A stretch of DNA of 64,000 nucleotides, taken from DASVCN01 sp040905665. Lineage in GTDB: Bacteria > Deinococcota > Deinococci > Deinococcales > Trueperaceae. Numbering within the stretch: position 1 is the first letter of the stretch; each line of letters opens with the position of its first letter. The stretch lies in NCBI GenBank assembly GCA_040905665.1, contig JBBDRD010000027.1, positions 1-64,000 on the forward strand, given 5' to 3'. The position numbers and the translations under genes were made by a program. The notes under the pieces are model-generated. The model did no database searches. It saw only the letters and a list, made by a program, of their open reading frames with translations, and was not told where the DNA came from. Below are positions 18,182-25,852 of this stretch, piece after piece.

Positions 18182-19383
18182 TGCCAACGAGTGAGAGCAC
18201 TTTGGCCAAGGAGTTACTCGAGGCACAGGTAGCAAAGGGAAACCTTCCCCTGACGGAGGTGACTTCGGCCGCTCGGCAGCTGAGAGAGGCCTCCGAGCAA
18301 GATCCCGAGACTGGGCGCCTCATTTCTAGGGCGTTGCGGACGGCACTCACCGTAGGAGTCGACGAGAGCGTCGCGAAAAAAGAAGACGCACTGCGAGAGT
18401 TTCTGCTGTTGGCTCATACGTTTCACAGGTACGTGGACGTTTGGAATACTGCGTTGCTTCTCGACTCTCTACGTCCGCTCGAGCCGAGTGAGAGAGCCGC
18501 GCAGGCAGTTTCCTTCGTCGCGCTTTTCCCGGGTACGGCTCGGGCCCAACCGCAGCGATTGGAAGATCTCGTAGGAGATATCAGTCCGCAGCTTGCTCTT
18601 TCAATCCTCACTACCTGGCTCGAGTTGATCCGTTCGACTTATGAGACGAGCCGGAGAATCGGTGATCTCGTAGGAGATCTGGCTGCGGCCGATCGAATTG
18701 CCAGTAAATTGTTGGCGAAATCGCCGGATCTCCTTCGACTCTTCGACAGGCAGTGGGCAGAGTTGGCAGTATTGGCAGCCAACGAAAGGCAAGGAGATGG
18801 CGTGGACAGACTTGCCGACCTAGACCGAGAAGCGAGGGTCTTCGCCAGAGCCGCAGTAATTCTTTCCCATAGCGTTGACGTTGCGGAGGAATCTCTAAGC
18901 GTAGATTTGGACGACAAGGCAGAAGCGCTGGACTGGGACACTTCGCTCCCCACTCCCGAAGTGCTGAAAGCTGTCGCAGCGGGGCTCGAAGCTCGCCGGC
19001 AAAGAATCTGGGTAGTTGGCAGGCACAAGGACGCTCACAAGCTATTGGGGGTCGCGAAGGGCCTGGGGTTCAGCGCGCCGGGCGAGGTATTCGAGTTTCT
19101 AGATTACGAGCAGGTGAAGAACATTTCGGTTGCTCAGAAGTTGAATCCGGCAAAGGACGCCGGCGTGATAATTGGAGCAGTACCGCATAGCGCCAAAGAC
19201 GTAGGCAACTATTCGAGCCTCGTTACTCAGATTCCACAGGAGTACGGGATCGAAGTTGTCGAGGTTCGAAAGAACAACTCCTCTGCCGGACTTGCGACGA
19301 TCAGCAATGGCAATTTTCGGCGGTCACTCGAAAAGCTTCTGGCCAAGCTCTCGGTATCGATGCCGGCAGCTTCGGCCGCATGA
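18181..19383 (+). CDS. uncharacterised partner of the SF1 ATPase, Rossmann-like C-terminus
   Basis: A 400-residue protein of unknown function, translationally coupled to the ATPase gene. Residues about 1-260 are helix-rich. Residues about 275-390 alternate strands and helices: R-I-W-V-V-G-R, then V-I-I-G-A-V-P-H-S, then I-E-V-V-E-V-R, as in a Rossmann-like domain. The last part, ending S-N-G-N-F-R-R-S-L-E-K-L-L, could bind a nucleotide or DNA end, but no catalytic residue set is clear. No membrane segment. Fixed pairing with a small SF1 ATPase suggests a two-component sensor/effector or loader. I know of no named system with this exact pair. Confidence 0.72.
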   Translation: MPTSESTLAKELLEAQVAKGNLPLTEVTSAARQLREASEQDPETGRLISRALRTALTVGVDESVAKKEDALREFLLLAHTFHRYVDVWNTALLLDSLRPLEPSERAAQAVSFVALFPGTARAQPQRLEDLVGDISPQLALSILTTWLELIRSTYETSRRIGDLVGDLAAADRIASKLLAKSPDLLRLFDRQWAELAVLAANERQGDGVDRLADLDREARVFARAAVILSHSVDVAEESLSVDLDDKAEALDWDTSLPTPEVLKAVAAGLEARRQRIWVVGRHKDAHKLLGVAKGLGFSAPGEVFEFLDYEQVKNISVAQKLNPAKDAGVIIGAVPHSAKDVGNYSSLVTQIPQEYGIEVVEVRKNNSSAGLATISNGNFRRSLEKLLAKLSVSMPAASAA

Positions 19384-19384
19384 C

Positions 19385-19660
19385 CTACTCCGCGTCAGAA
19401 TCGTCCAGACCATCCATTCCTAGCATCTCTCCTGCGGAGATGATTCCCTGGAGCAGCTCCGGATAGAGTTCGTCTCGGATTGCGATCCCCTTGCGACCGG
19501 GCTTCCATTGCTCGCTCTCTTTCTCCAGGTAGAACTCGCGAATGTCGACGAATGTAGTCCCCTTGTACTCGTTGACATGGATGTTGATTTTCGACGTCGC
19601 GTTCTTCTGGATCGAGTGGACGAGTATTCCGTACTCGTCCCCTGATTCGCCGTTTGTCAT
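19385..19660 (-). CDS. PC4/YdbC-like single-stranded DNA-binding protein
   Basis: A 91-residue protein matching the PC4 (PF02229) fold: I-N-I-H-V-N-E-Y-K-G, then V-D-I-R-E-F-Y, then P-G-R-K-G-I-A-I and a final helix. Members are the eukaryotic coactivator PC4 and bacterial YdbC-like proteins, which bind single-stranded or melted DNA as dimers through the beta sheet. The tail is acidic (D-G-L-D-D-S-D-A-E). It lies tail-to-tail with the previous gene (1 base between stops), embedded in the island but on the opposite strand. In this setting it could protect or sense unwound DNA made by the three helicases, or regulate transcription. The fold is well supported; the role is inferred. Confidence 0.8.
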   Translation of the reverse strand: MTNGESGDEYGILVHSIQKNATSKINIHVNEYKGTTFVDIREFYLEKESEQWKPGRKGIAIRDELYPELLQGIISAGEMLGMDGLDDSDAE

Positions 19661-20078
19661 TCGTTCCTCCGAGGTCGATTGCCGGCCCTAAGGCCGACTC
19701 GTCGTGCCCAACGATACCAGCCGTAATTCCCACGAAGCCTTGAATGATGTCCTGTCGTTGCGACGCTACCTGTCGCTGCGTCAAGACAGAATCTTGTGCA
19801 TAGGAGGAGTTGTGTCGCGAATATGCGCAACTTGTAAGTCTTCCGTGAGTCTCCGCTGCTACAGTAAGCCCACAAGGAGAGATGAGTGTTGCTTTTGTCC
19901 AGTGAGTTGGGGCTTGCTGGGGGGCGCTTTATTACAAATTCCGTCGATTGTTGCATTACCTTTTCAGACTGCTTGCGCTCGCGTCTGCAGTTCGGGGGAC
20001 GGTACCTCCCGGCGATTTGATGTTGTTCTCTCGTTTACCGGTATTGCCGGAGGTGCTCCGGCGTAGGGGGCGACTGTG
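19661..20078. other. intergenic region with divergent start sites
   Basis: About 420 bases separate the PC4-like gene (leftward) from the block C genes (rightward). A 120-codon open frame at 19,704-20,066 has no family resemblance, odd cysteine content and no good start, and is not taken as a gene. The part nearest 20,078 is richer in A and T than its surroundings and should hold the promoter for the 20,079-24,220 pair. I could not point to a convincing -35/-10 pair. Confidence 0.4.
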
Positions 20079-21344
20079 ATGAGCTCATTGGCTAGTGGTC
20101 CGGGGAGTGGGGGAGAGTTCTGGCGTTGGTGGTCGCGGTTAAAGGCCTCGTCCGTAGATGAACGTCTGCAACTCGCCCGAAGCACTTCGACATTGCCGTC
20201 GGTCCTAGAGATGCTTTGCAGTAACGAGATCGAAGAAGTCGCATTAGTTGCCGCAAGGACCCCAGCACACACGAGTGAGACATTGAGCCGGCTTGCTGGC
20301 CACTCTTCGTTGGCAATTCGACGCGAGGTTTGCTCCCATCGAAACACTCCCACCGCAGTGCTGTATGAACTCCTTCTGGACGCCGAGCTGACCGTCCTGG
20401 CTCTTCGTAGACTGGCAAGATCCGAATCCCCGGACGATAGGCGCTACGCGGCTAGCGACGACCGAACACCCCGAGACGTCCTGTTTGAATTGGCTGGTGA
20501 TCTCGACGAGGCTGTTGCCCACGTCTCAGCGTCAACCCTCAGGCGGGTCGATGAGCGGATCTTGGGTGAGAATCTGCGGTCATTGCTCGGGATCCCGTCT
20601 CGTTTGGACGAGGAAGTAGAGCCAGTGGAGAGCGAGGACTTTGACGAAGAGGCAGATGCTTCTGCCTTTGTTGAGGAAATCGGAGCTACTCCGCTCCCGG
20701 CGCCAACCAATTTACTGGACGAGGTCATCGACGATTTCGACCAGACTTTGGACTATACGGCCGAGGCCGAAGTCGACTTACCGGCATGGAACCTGGATGA
20801 GCTGAGGGATGACGTTGATCTGTTTGACCTGCTAGACGCGAGCACCGCCGAGACCGATTCAGATTTGCCTGTTGAAGAGTCTATCAGTACGACTGATCGG
20901 GCTCACCTATGGGCTGAGCAGATAATGGTTCAGGCGGGCTGGCTACACGGCGAGAGAGCCTTGGTTAGGGCGCTAGACACGCAGGCAATAGGTCCCGTGG
21001 CTGCCGCGATCAGGTTAGCGATTCGGCGGGGATTGGTGCCAGAGGAGCTCGAGCTCGCGTTAGACGTACGCGAACACTGGCACGCTCAATTCTTTGAGGT
21101 TGCGGGCGGACCAATCAGCTGGAAAAATACAATGAAACTGATAAGGGGCTTTGACGGATATCCAGATGCAGTTGAGATATTCGCCCTCCTGGAAGACGCC
21201 TACCAGGAGTACAAGTGGGGTTCTAGTAGGAGAATTTTCCGCAATTTCGGTGCTTATATCTGGCACCTTCTAGTGGATGACTGGGGAGGAAGCAATGGGA
21301 ATTTCGACGAGCATCGCTTTCGCCTTGCACGGTCCCTCAGGTGA
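20079..21344 (+). CDS. repeat-containing acidic protein coupled to DrmD-like helicase
   Basis: A 421-residue protein. Residues about 20-170 show repeated short helical units with the flavour of leucine-rich-repeat-variant/HEAT-like repeats (for example P-D-D-R-R-Y-A-A-S, then T-P-R-D-V-L-F-E-L-A). Residues about 175-265 form a strongly acidic linker. The C-terminal 150 residues are helical and tryptophan-rich. ATG 20,079 is preferred over a GTG directly before it. The stop codon overlaps the GTG start of the helicase by 4 bases, so this is probably a dedicated partner, perhaps an inhibitor or DNA-mimic-like regulator given the acidic stretch. No homologue in canonical DISARM is known to me. 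Confidence 0.72.
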   Translation: MSSLASGPGSGGEFWRWWSRLKASSVDERLQLARSTSTLPSVLEMLCSNEIEEVALVAARTPAHTSETLSRLAGHSSLAIRREVCSHRNTPTAVLYELLLDAELTVLALRRLARSESPDDRRYAASDDRTPRDVLFELAGDLDEAVAHVSASTLRRVDERILGENLRSLLGIPSRLDEEVEPVESEDFDEEADASAFVEEIGATPLPAPTNLLDEVIDDFDQTLDYTAEAEVDLPAWNLDELRDDVDLFDLLDASTAETDSDLPVEESISTTDRAHLWAEQIMVQAGWLHGERALVRALDTQAIGPVAAAIRLAIRRGLVPEELELALDVREHWHAQFFEVAGGPISWKNTMKLIRGFDGYPDAVEIFALLEDAYQEYKWGSSRRIFRNFGAYIWHLLVDDWGGSNGNFDEHRFRLARSLR

Positions 21345-24220
21345 TAGCGCCTTCTCAGGGTTCGCGCGTATTCCTGGCAAGTGATGAGAAGAAACGTGGA
21401 ATTGTTCGCGAGAGCCGGGAAGAAGGAGGCCTGCTTCAGGCCGACGTGCAGTGGGAACCTGACCATAATGTTTCGGCTGTGCCAGTGAAGAGCCTCCGTA
21501 CTACACTTCGTCCCGGTGCGGAAGTCGTACACGAACCGAACAAACCCAGTATGGCGAGTTTCGGACATGGCTACGTTGAGCAGTATCGGGTCCTCGGCGG
21601 CAACGAGCAGCTTTTGGTTGATTTCTGGGAAGCTGGTGAAAGGGTATGGCTTCCCTGGCAGGTCTTGCGCCAGGTGCCGGGAGTTCGTGGTCGTTTCGAG
21701 AGCAGGCTTCAGACCAAGGCCGAGGATGCCGAGAGGTTTCGTCTAAGGAACCTAGCGTATGCCCTCGAGCAGTGGCAAAGCAACACCGGGGCTCTTTCCC
21801 GGCTAGATATCGATCCCCTACCCCATCAGATTCACCTCGTCCACCGCATCCTCACGTCCGGCGATCTCAATTGGATGATTGCGGACGATGTCGGACTAGG
21901 CAAGACGATCGAAGTTGGTCTGCTGTTGGCCGCACTTCGGCGCCGAGGGATGAAGCGTTTCCTTCTCGTCGTACCCGCCGGCTTGACTAGACAGTGGACA
22001 GAGGAGATGCGGGATAAATTCGACATCCGCGACTTCATGATCTACGGCGAGAATTTCCACGTGAACGAACCTTCGCAGTGGAAACTCTTCGACCGGGTCG
22101 TCGCCTCGGTGGACAGGCTCAAGCGAGAAGACCACCTGGAGTCGATTCTCGCTGCCGAACCGTGGGACCTGATCGTCTTCGACGAAGCGCATTGGCTGAG
22201 TCGACACGAATACGGCCTGAAGTATGACGTTGCAGACAGGTACAAGTTGGCAAGCCAGCTCAGGAGCAGGACGGAGAGCCTCCTTCTCTTGACCGGTACA
22301 CCTCATCAAGGCAAGGACGACAAGTTCCGCGCTCTCCTGGAACTCCTGCGACCGGGACGTGAGTGGCGCAAGCGCTTCCTTCAGCTCACGAGGGAGCCCG
22401 AAATGCTCCGCGAGCTGATCATTCGCAACCGGAAGGCCGACGTCACGGATGTTGACGGCAACTTCATCTTTCGGGGTAAGGACACGCATACGATTCAGGT
22501 GAAGCTATCGGACGAGGAAAAATCGTTCGACAAGCAACTCCGCCACTACCTCCGAAAAGGTTATGCCGCAGGCGCCAAGGCAGGAAACCTAGGTCTGGCA
22601 ATTGGATTCGTGATGACGACTTATCGCAAACTCGCCGCCAGTAGTCTCGCTGCAATCACGGCGGCACTGGAGAGAAGGAAGCGGAGGCTGCTCGAGGGCG
22701 AGGCCAAGACGACCCTTCCGGCAGAAAACGACAACCGGTACGTCGAGGGCGAGGAAGATATTACCAGCAGTGCTTCGGAGTTTTTCGAGGGAGAGTTGCA
22801 GCTTCTGGACGACCTAGTGTCTCGAGCCAACGCGCTCATAGCTCACGACTCGAAGGTCCGCTACTTTCTCAAAGAGGCTGTGCCGGCGGTGCTCAAGAAG
22901 GACCCTCGAGAGAAACTGCTCATCTTTACGGAGTACCGAAGCACTCAAAACCACTTGGTCAATGAGTTGCGGGCGCGCTACGGCGAGGAGACCGTAAGCC
23001 TCATACGAGGCGGCCAGAGCTACGAAGAACGTAGAGCGGCCATGGAGCATTTCGACAGCACGGGTCAATTCCTGGTGTCAACGGAGGCCGGCGGCGAGGG
23101 CCTCAACCTACATCGGAACTGCAACATAATGGTCAACTTCGACCTGCCGTGGAACCCGATGCGATTGGTCCAGAGAGTTGGGCGCCTCTACCGGTACGGA
23201 CAAGATAAGCGGGTCGTCGTCTTCAACATGCACGTGCCCGACACGCTCGACAGTGAAGTGCTTAAGAAGATGTACGACCGCCTCGAAACGGTGGCCGCCG
23301 AGATGGCAGGCGTAAGCGACGAGTACCGTGAGGGGCTGCGAGAAGACATCCTCGGCGAACTCGTCGGCAGCCTCGACATGGAAGCGATCGAGGAGATGCT
23401 GGAGGCTGCCGGACAGGGCGACATCAAGCGAAGTGAAGAGCGGATGGAGTTCGCACTCAAGCGAGCCAAGGAAGCGGCAGAAACTCAGGAGCAGATCCTG
23501 AGTTACGCTACTGGTTACGATCCCAACGAGCTACGGAACGAGCTCAAGTTGGATGACCGGCATCTCGTTTCGTTCGCAACAGGCTGGTTCGAGCTCCTGG
23601 GCATCGAGGTTACCAATCGGCTTTATGACGACAAGGTTTGGGATGTGCGACTGCCGCCTCATGTCCAAGAGAAGCTGGGTGGCGGAAAGCAGAACCTGCG
23701 GTTGGCCTTCGATCGATCTGCAGCTAGAAAGGCTGCCAACGCCGCTCTTTTCGCGCCGGAGGAACCGTTATACGAGCTGTTCGTTCGGATAGCCAAAGAT
23801 CCGAAGAGCGGGGGGCACGTGGCCGCGAGCCCGTGCTTGAACGGTGTCGCTGGGCTGGGCGCGATGCTCCGGTGGATGGACTTGCGGGGTCGGCCTGTTT
23901 ACAGGGAGTATGTAGGGATTCGCTTGTTTGCCGATGGAACGGTGAGCGTAAACGACGAGTGTTGGGCGAAGATGCTGCTTCAACCGATGAAGGGCGAAGC
24001 GCTTCATCCACCCCCTTCCCGGGAGCTATGGAGTTGCCTTAACAGCCAGCTGGATGCCGAGCTATCCCGGCGGGCTGACGACGACGTACATCCGGATAGA
24101 CCGTACCCAGTTGGCGCTCTGTGGGGTGCTGACGAATCGGACGGTGGGGGCAACGCCAGCCTGGAGGAGTTGGTGACGAAAAGTACCTATGTTGACCGCG
24201 GCAGTCCCGGCAGCGGATAA
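21341..24220 (+). CDS. drmD: SNF2-family helicase resembling DISARM DrmD
   Basis: A 959-residue SNF2 translocase. After an N-terminal beta-rich segment (residues 1-100) comes the ATPase core: Walker A D-V-G-L-G-K-T (183-189), DEAH at 281-284, L-T-G-T-P, S-T-E-A-G-G-E-G-L-N-L and Q-R-V-G-R-L-Y-R-Y-G. The C-terminal 300 residues are specific to this type. Overall layout and length match the class 1 DISARM helicase DrmD. The other DISARM core genes drmA and drmB are absent from the window, so the symbol marks resemblance and not membership. It is coupled to the acidic repeat protein upstream and is followed after about 60 bases by a small zinc-finger gene. Confidence 0.82.
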   Translation: MIAPSQGSRVFLASDEKKRGIVRESREEGGLLQADVQWEPDHNVSAVPVKSLRTTLRPGAEVVHEPNKPSMASFGHGYVEQYRVLGGNEQLLVDFWEAGERVWLPWQVLRQVPGVRGRFESRLQTKAEDAERFRLRNLAYALEQWQSNTGALSRLDIDPLPHQIHLVHRILTSGDLNWMIADDVGLGKTIEVGLLLAALRRRGMKRFLLVVPAGLTRQWTEEMRDKFDIRDFMIYGENFHVNEPSQWKLFDRVVASVDRLKREDHLESILAAEPWDLIVFDEAHWLSRHEYGLKYDVADRYKLASQLRSRTESLLLLTGTPHQGKDDKFRALLELLRPGREWRKRFLQLTREPEMLRELIIRNRKADVTDVDGNFIFRGKDTHTIQVKLSDEEKSFDKQLRHYLRKGYAAGAKAGNLGLAIGFVMTTYRKLAASSLAAITAALERRKRRLLEGEAKTTLPAENDNRYVEGEEDITSSASEFFEGELQLLDDLVSRANALIAHDSKVRYFLKEAVPAVLKKDPREKLLIFTEYRSTQNHLVNELRARYGEETVSLIRGGQSYEERRAAMEHFDSTGQFLVSTEAGGEGLNLHRNCNIMVNFDLPWNPMRLVQRVGRLYRYGQDKRVVVFNMHVPDTLDSEVLKKMYDRLETVAAEMAGVSDEYREGLREDILGELVGSLDMEAIEEMLEAAGQGDIKRSEERMEFALKRAKEAAETQEQILSYATGYDPNELRNELKLDDRHLVSFATGWFELLGIEVTNRLYDDKVWDVRLPPHVQEKLGGGKQNLRLAFDRSAARKAANAALFAPEEPLYELFVRIAKDPKSGGHVAASPCLNGVAGLGAMLRWMDLRGRPVYREYVGIRLFADGTVSVNDECWAKMLLQPMKGEALHPPPSRELWSCLNSQLDAELSRRADDDVHPDRPYPVGALWGADESDGGGNASLEELVTKSTYVDRGSPGSG

Positions 24221-24281
24221 AATTGCAATAGATCAATAACCACCAACTTCTTCTTGGGATGACGGATGTTCGGGGGGAGAG

Positions 24282-24590
24282 ATGTTGGGACAGGTTATTA
24301 CAAGAGTCCGGAGGCTCGTGTGGCCGGAAGCTGCGTTGCTGTTTGAGCGAGTCGATGACCTGGAGTGGCAGCTCGAGCGTTGTCGCGAAGAGTCGCAGCA
24401 ACTTGAAACTCTCGTCTCTACTCGAAACGGGTCGTTCTTTGTGGCGAGCCCTTGGAAGAAGAAGTTTCACTCTCCCGACTGCAAGTGGATTAGGGAAATC
24501 GATCCAAAGAAGCTGCTCAGATTCGACAGTCGTAATGAAGCAGTTGCGACGGGACGTCGACCTTGCAAGACGTGTCGACCGAAGGCGTGA
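24282..24590 (+). CDS. small coiled-coil protein with Ada-type zinc-binding motif
   Basis: A 102-residue protein. Residues 18-48 are a predicted short coiled coil. Residues 62-100 resemble the Ada methylphosphotriester/zinc domain: H63-x3-C67, then a 27-residue spacer, then R-R-P-C95-K-T-C98-R-P. In Ada the four ligands are cysteines and one accepts methyl groups; here the first position is histidine, so structural zinc or DNA binding is more likely than methyl transfer. The ATG follows a run of G and A that serves as ribosome site. It is the last rightward gene of the island and may be a DNA-end or DNA-damage reader. A stand-alone domain of this size is unusual. Confidence 0.65.
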   Translation: MLGQVITRVRRLVWPEAALLFERVDDLEWQLERCREESQQLETLVSTRNGSFFVASPWKKKFHSPDCKWIREIDPKKLLRFDSRNEAVATGRRPCKTCRPKA

Positions 24591-24627
24591 GACTAGTAGC
24601 GGTAACAGCCTCTTGCGGCCGCGGGGG

Positions 24628-24990
24628 TTATAGGGACTCGTAGAATAAGAGATTTTCGCTGGCCCGGGTTGCCGCCACGAACTTGACGCAGTCCTCTTCC
24701 CCAGCGTCTGACGCGTACTTGTCGTCATAGATCACGGCGACCGACTTCCATTCGCGTCCTTTGGCTTTGTGGATAGTCAGGATTTACCAGTCCGGGAGCA
24801 TTGGCCTCAAAGCATCGACCTGATAACCGTATCGGACGAGCACGGCGCTTTCGGTAGTGCTCTCGCAACATGCCTCGATGTCGTCGGCTATCGTTTGCGC
24901 TTCAACATCGAGGTCAACGAAGTACTTCGATTCCACCGCTCCACCTGAGTGGAGTGAGGTCAAGACGACACGGTGATTCATAAAGCTCAA
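24628..24990 (-). pseudogene. fragment of UvrD-like helicase C-terminus with in-frame ochre stop
   Basis: Reading leftward from 24,990 there are 68 sense codons, a TAA, then 51 more codons in the same frame to a final TAA at 24,628. The second half contains L-T-I-H-K-A-K-G-R-E-W and V-A-A-T-R-A-S-E-N-L, the UvrD/PcrA motifs V and VI. The Walker A and most of the helicase are missing, so this is the C-terminal end of a longer decayed gene. The stop follows D-W and directly precedes the I-L-T-I-H motif, so a point mutation is the simplest cause. It marks the right edge of the defence island. Confidence 0.75.
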
Positions 24991-25100
24991 TTAATGCGTC
25001 ACTACCTGTCGCCTTGTACCTCTATCTTCGCAATACCGACATAGGGAGGGCAATTGCCTGCCTGAGTTGAGGTCACTGCGCAGAAGAAGGGAAGTTGGAT

Positions 25101-25640
25101 GTGGCCGTAATCATCGAAGATCTCAACCTCATAGTCCGCGTCTCCACACTCGAGCAGAACTACGCAGGCGGACTGGAGCAGTACCGGCGCGACTATTCGC
25201 ATGAGAGTTTCTGCTGCGATGGTCTCATCACCAGAGTCGGATCTCCATCCCGGTCGGACATCGATCTGTTCCTTGCTCGTCTAATAGAGAAGGGCCTAGT
25301 GCTCCGGGACGATAGGGGCATGCGTGACATTGCCATAGTCTCCGAGCTACGGGGCATGCCCGACCGCTGCGACTGGCTCGAGTACGCCCCTCGGTCCAAC
25401 GATGTCCCCATTGCCTTCCTGGCGGGAAGTGACCCCGACAGGTTGGTGGCGGTTCCGAAGGGGTGGTCGCTGTCCAACTGGCTGCATGGCAAGAAGGGGC
25501 GGGTTTCCGGTACGCCTTGGGGGCAGATGCTCTGCCTGCGGCAGGAGAGCGACTCCGATGTTTATCTGGACAGGCGAACTGGCCAAGAGATTCGTGTTCG
25601 CAGGGGACTCGATGGATCGAATAGCAGGGTCCTGAATTGA
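25101..25640 (+). CDS. paralogue A of a 179-residue uncharacterised family
   Basis: No recognised domain. The protein aligns end to end with the product of 33,061-33,600: both begin V-A-V-x-I-E-x-L-N-L-I-V-R-V, share G-G-L-x-Q-Y-R, then C-x-D-G-L-I-x-R-V-G and D-R/N-R-R-T-G-Q. Both end in L-N after exactly 179 residues if GTG (25,101 and 33,061) is used, which is why GTG is preferred over the TTG six bases upstream. It has no signal peptide or membrane segment. AGAAGGGAAG lies just ahead of the start. The family looks like small stand-alone soluble proteins sometimes seen as immunity-type factors, but I cannot support any function. Confidence 0.75.
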   Translation: MAVIIEDLNLIVRVSTLEQNYAGGLEQYRRDYSHESFCCDGLITRVGSPSRSDIDLFLARLIEKGLVLRDDRGMRDIAIVSELRGMPDRCDWLEYAPRSNDVPIAFLAGSDPDRLVAVPKGWSLSNWLHGKKGRVSGTPWGQMLCLRQESDSDVYLDRRTGQEIRVRRGLDGSNSRVLN

Positions 25641-25852
25641 GCGGGCCGGCATCGTGGCTGGATCACTGCGGATGGCGGCCCAAGGCGTGGAGCCGTGCAA
25701 GTGGATCTTCTCCTTCTCAGTCACACTGAACTCTTTATTGTGGATCTAACAGCTATCGGGGTGGGCGGAACTGGAGAGCGAGTGAACGTTAGGACATCGA
25801 ACACTATTACTCAATCCGTCAACTCCCACCAGTACCCGGCCGAGGCAGCAAT

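Noticed and set aside
19704..20066. 120-codon rightward open frame
   Set aside because: No family resemblance, cysteine-rich and irregular composition, no ribosome site, and it fills the likely promoter region of block C.
1685..24220. Canonical DISARM or BREX assignment
   Set aside because: drmA and drmB, and brxA, B, C, L and pglZ, are not present; only the methylase and DrmD-like helicase resemble parts of these systems.
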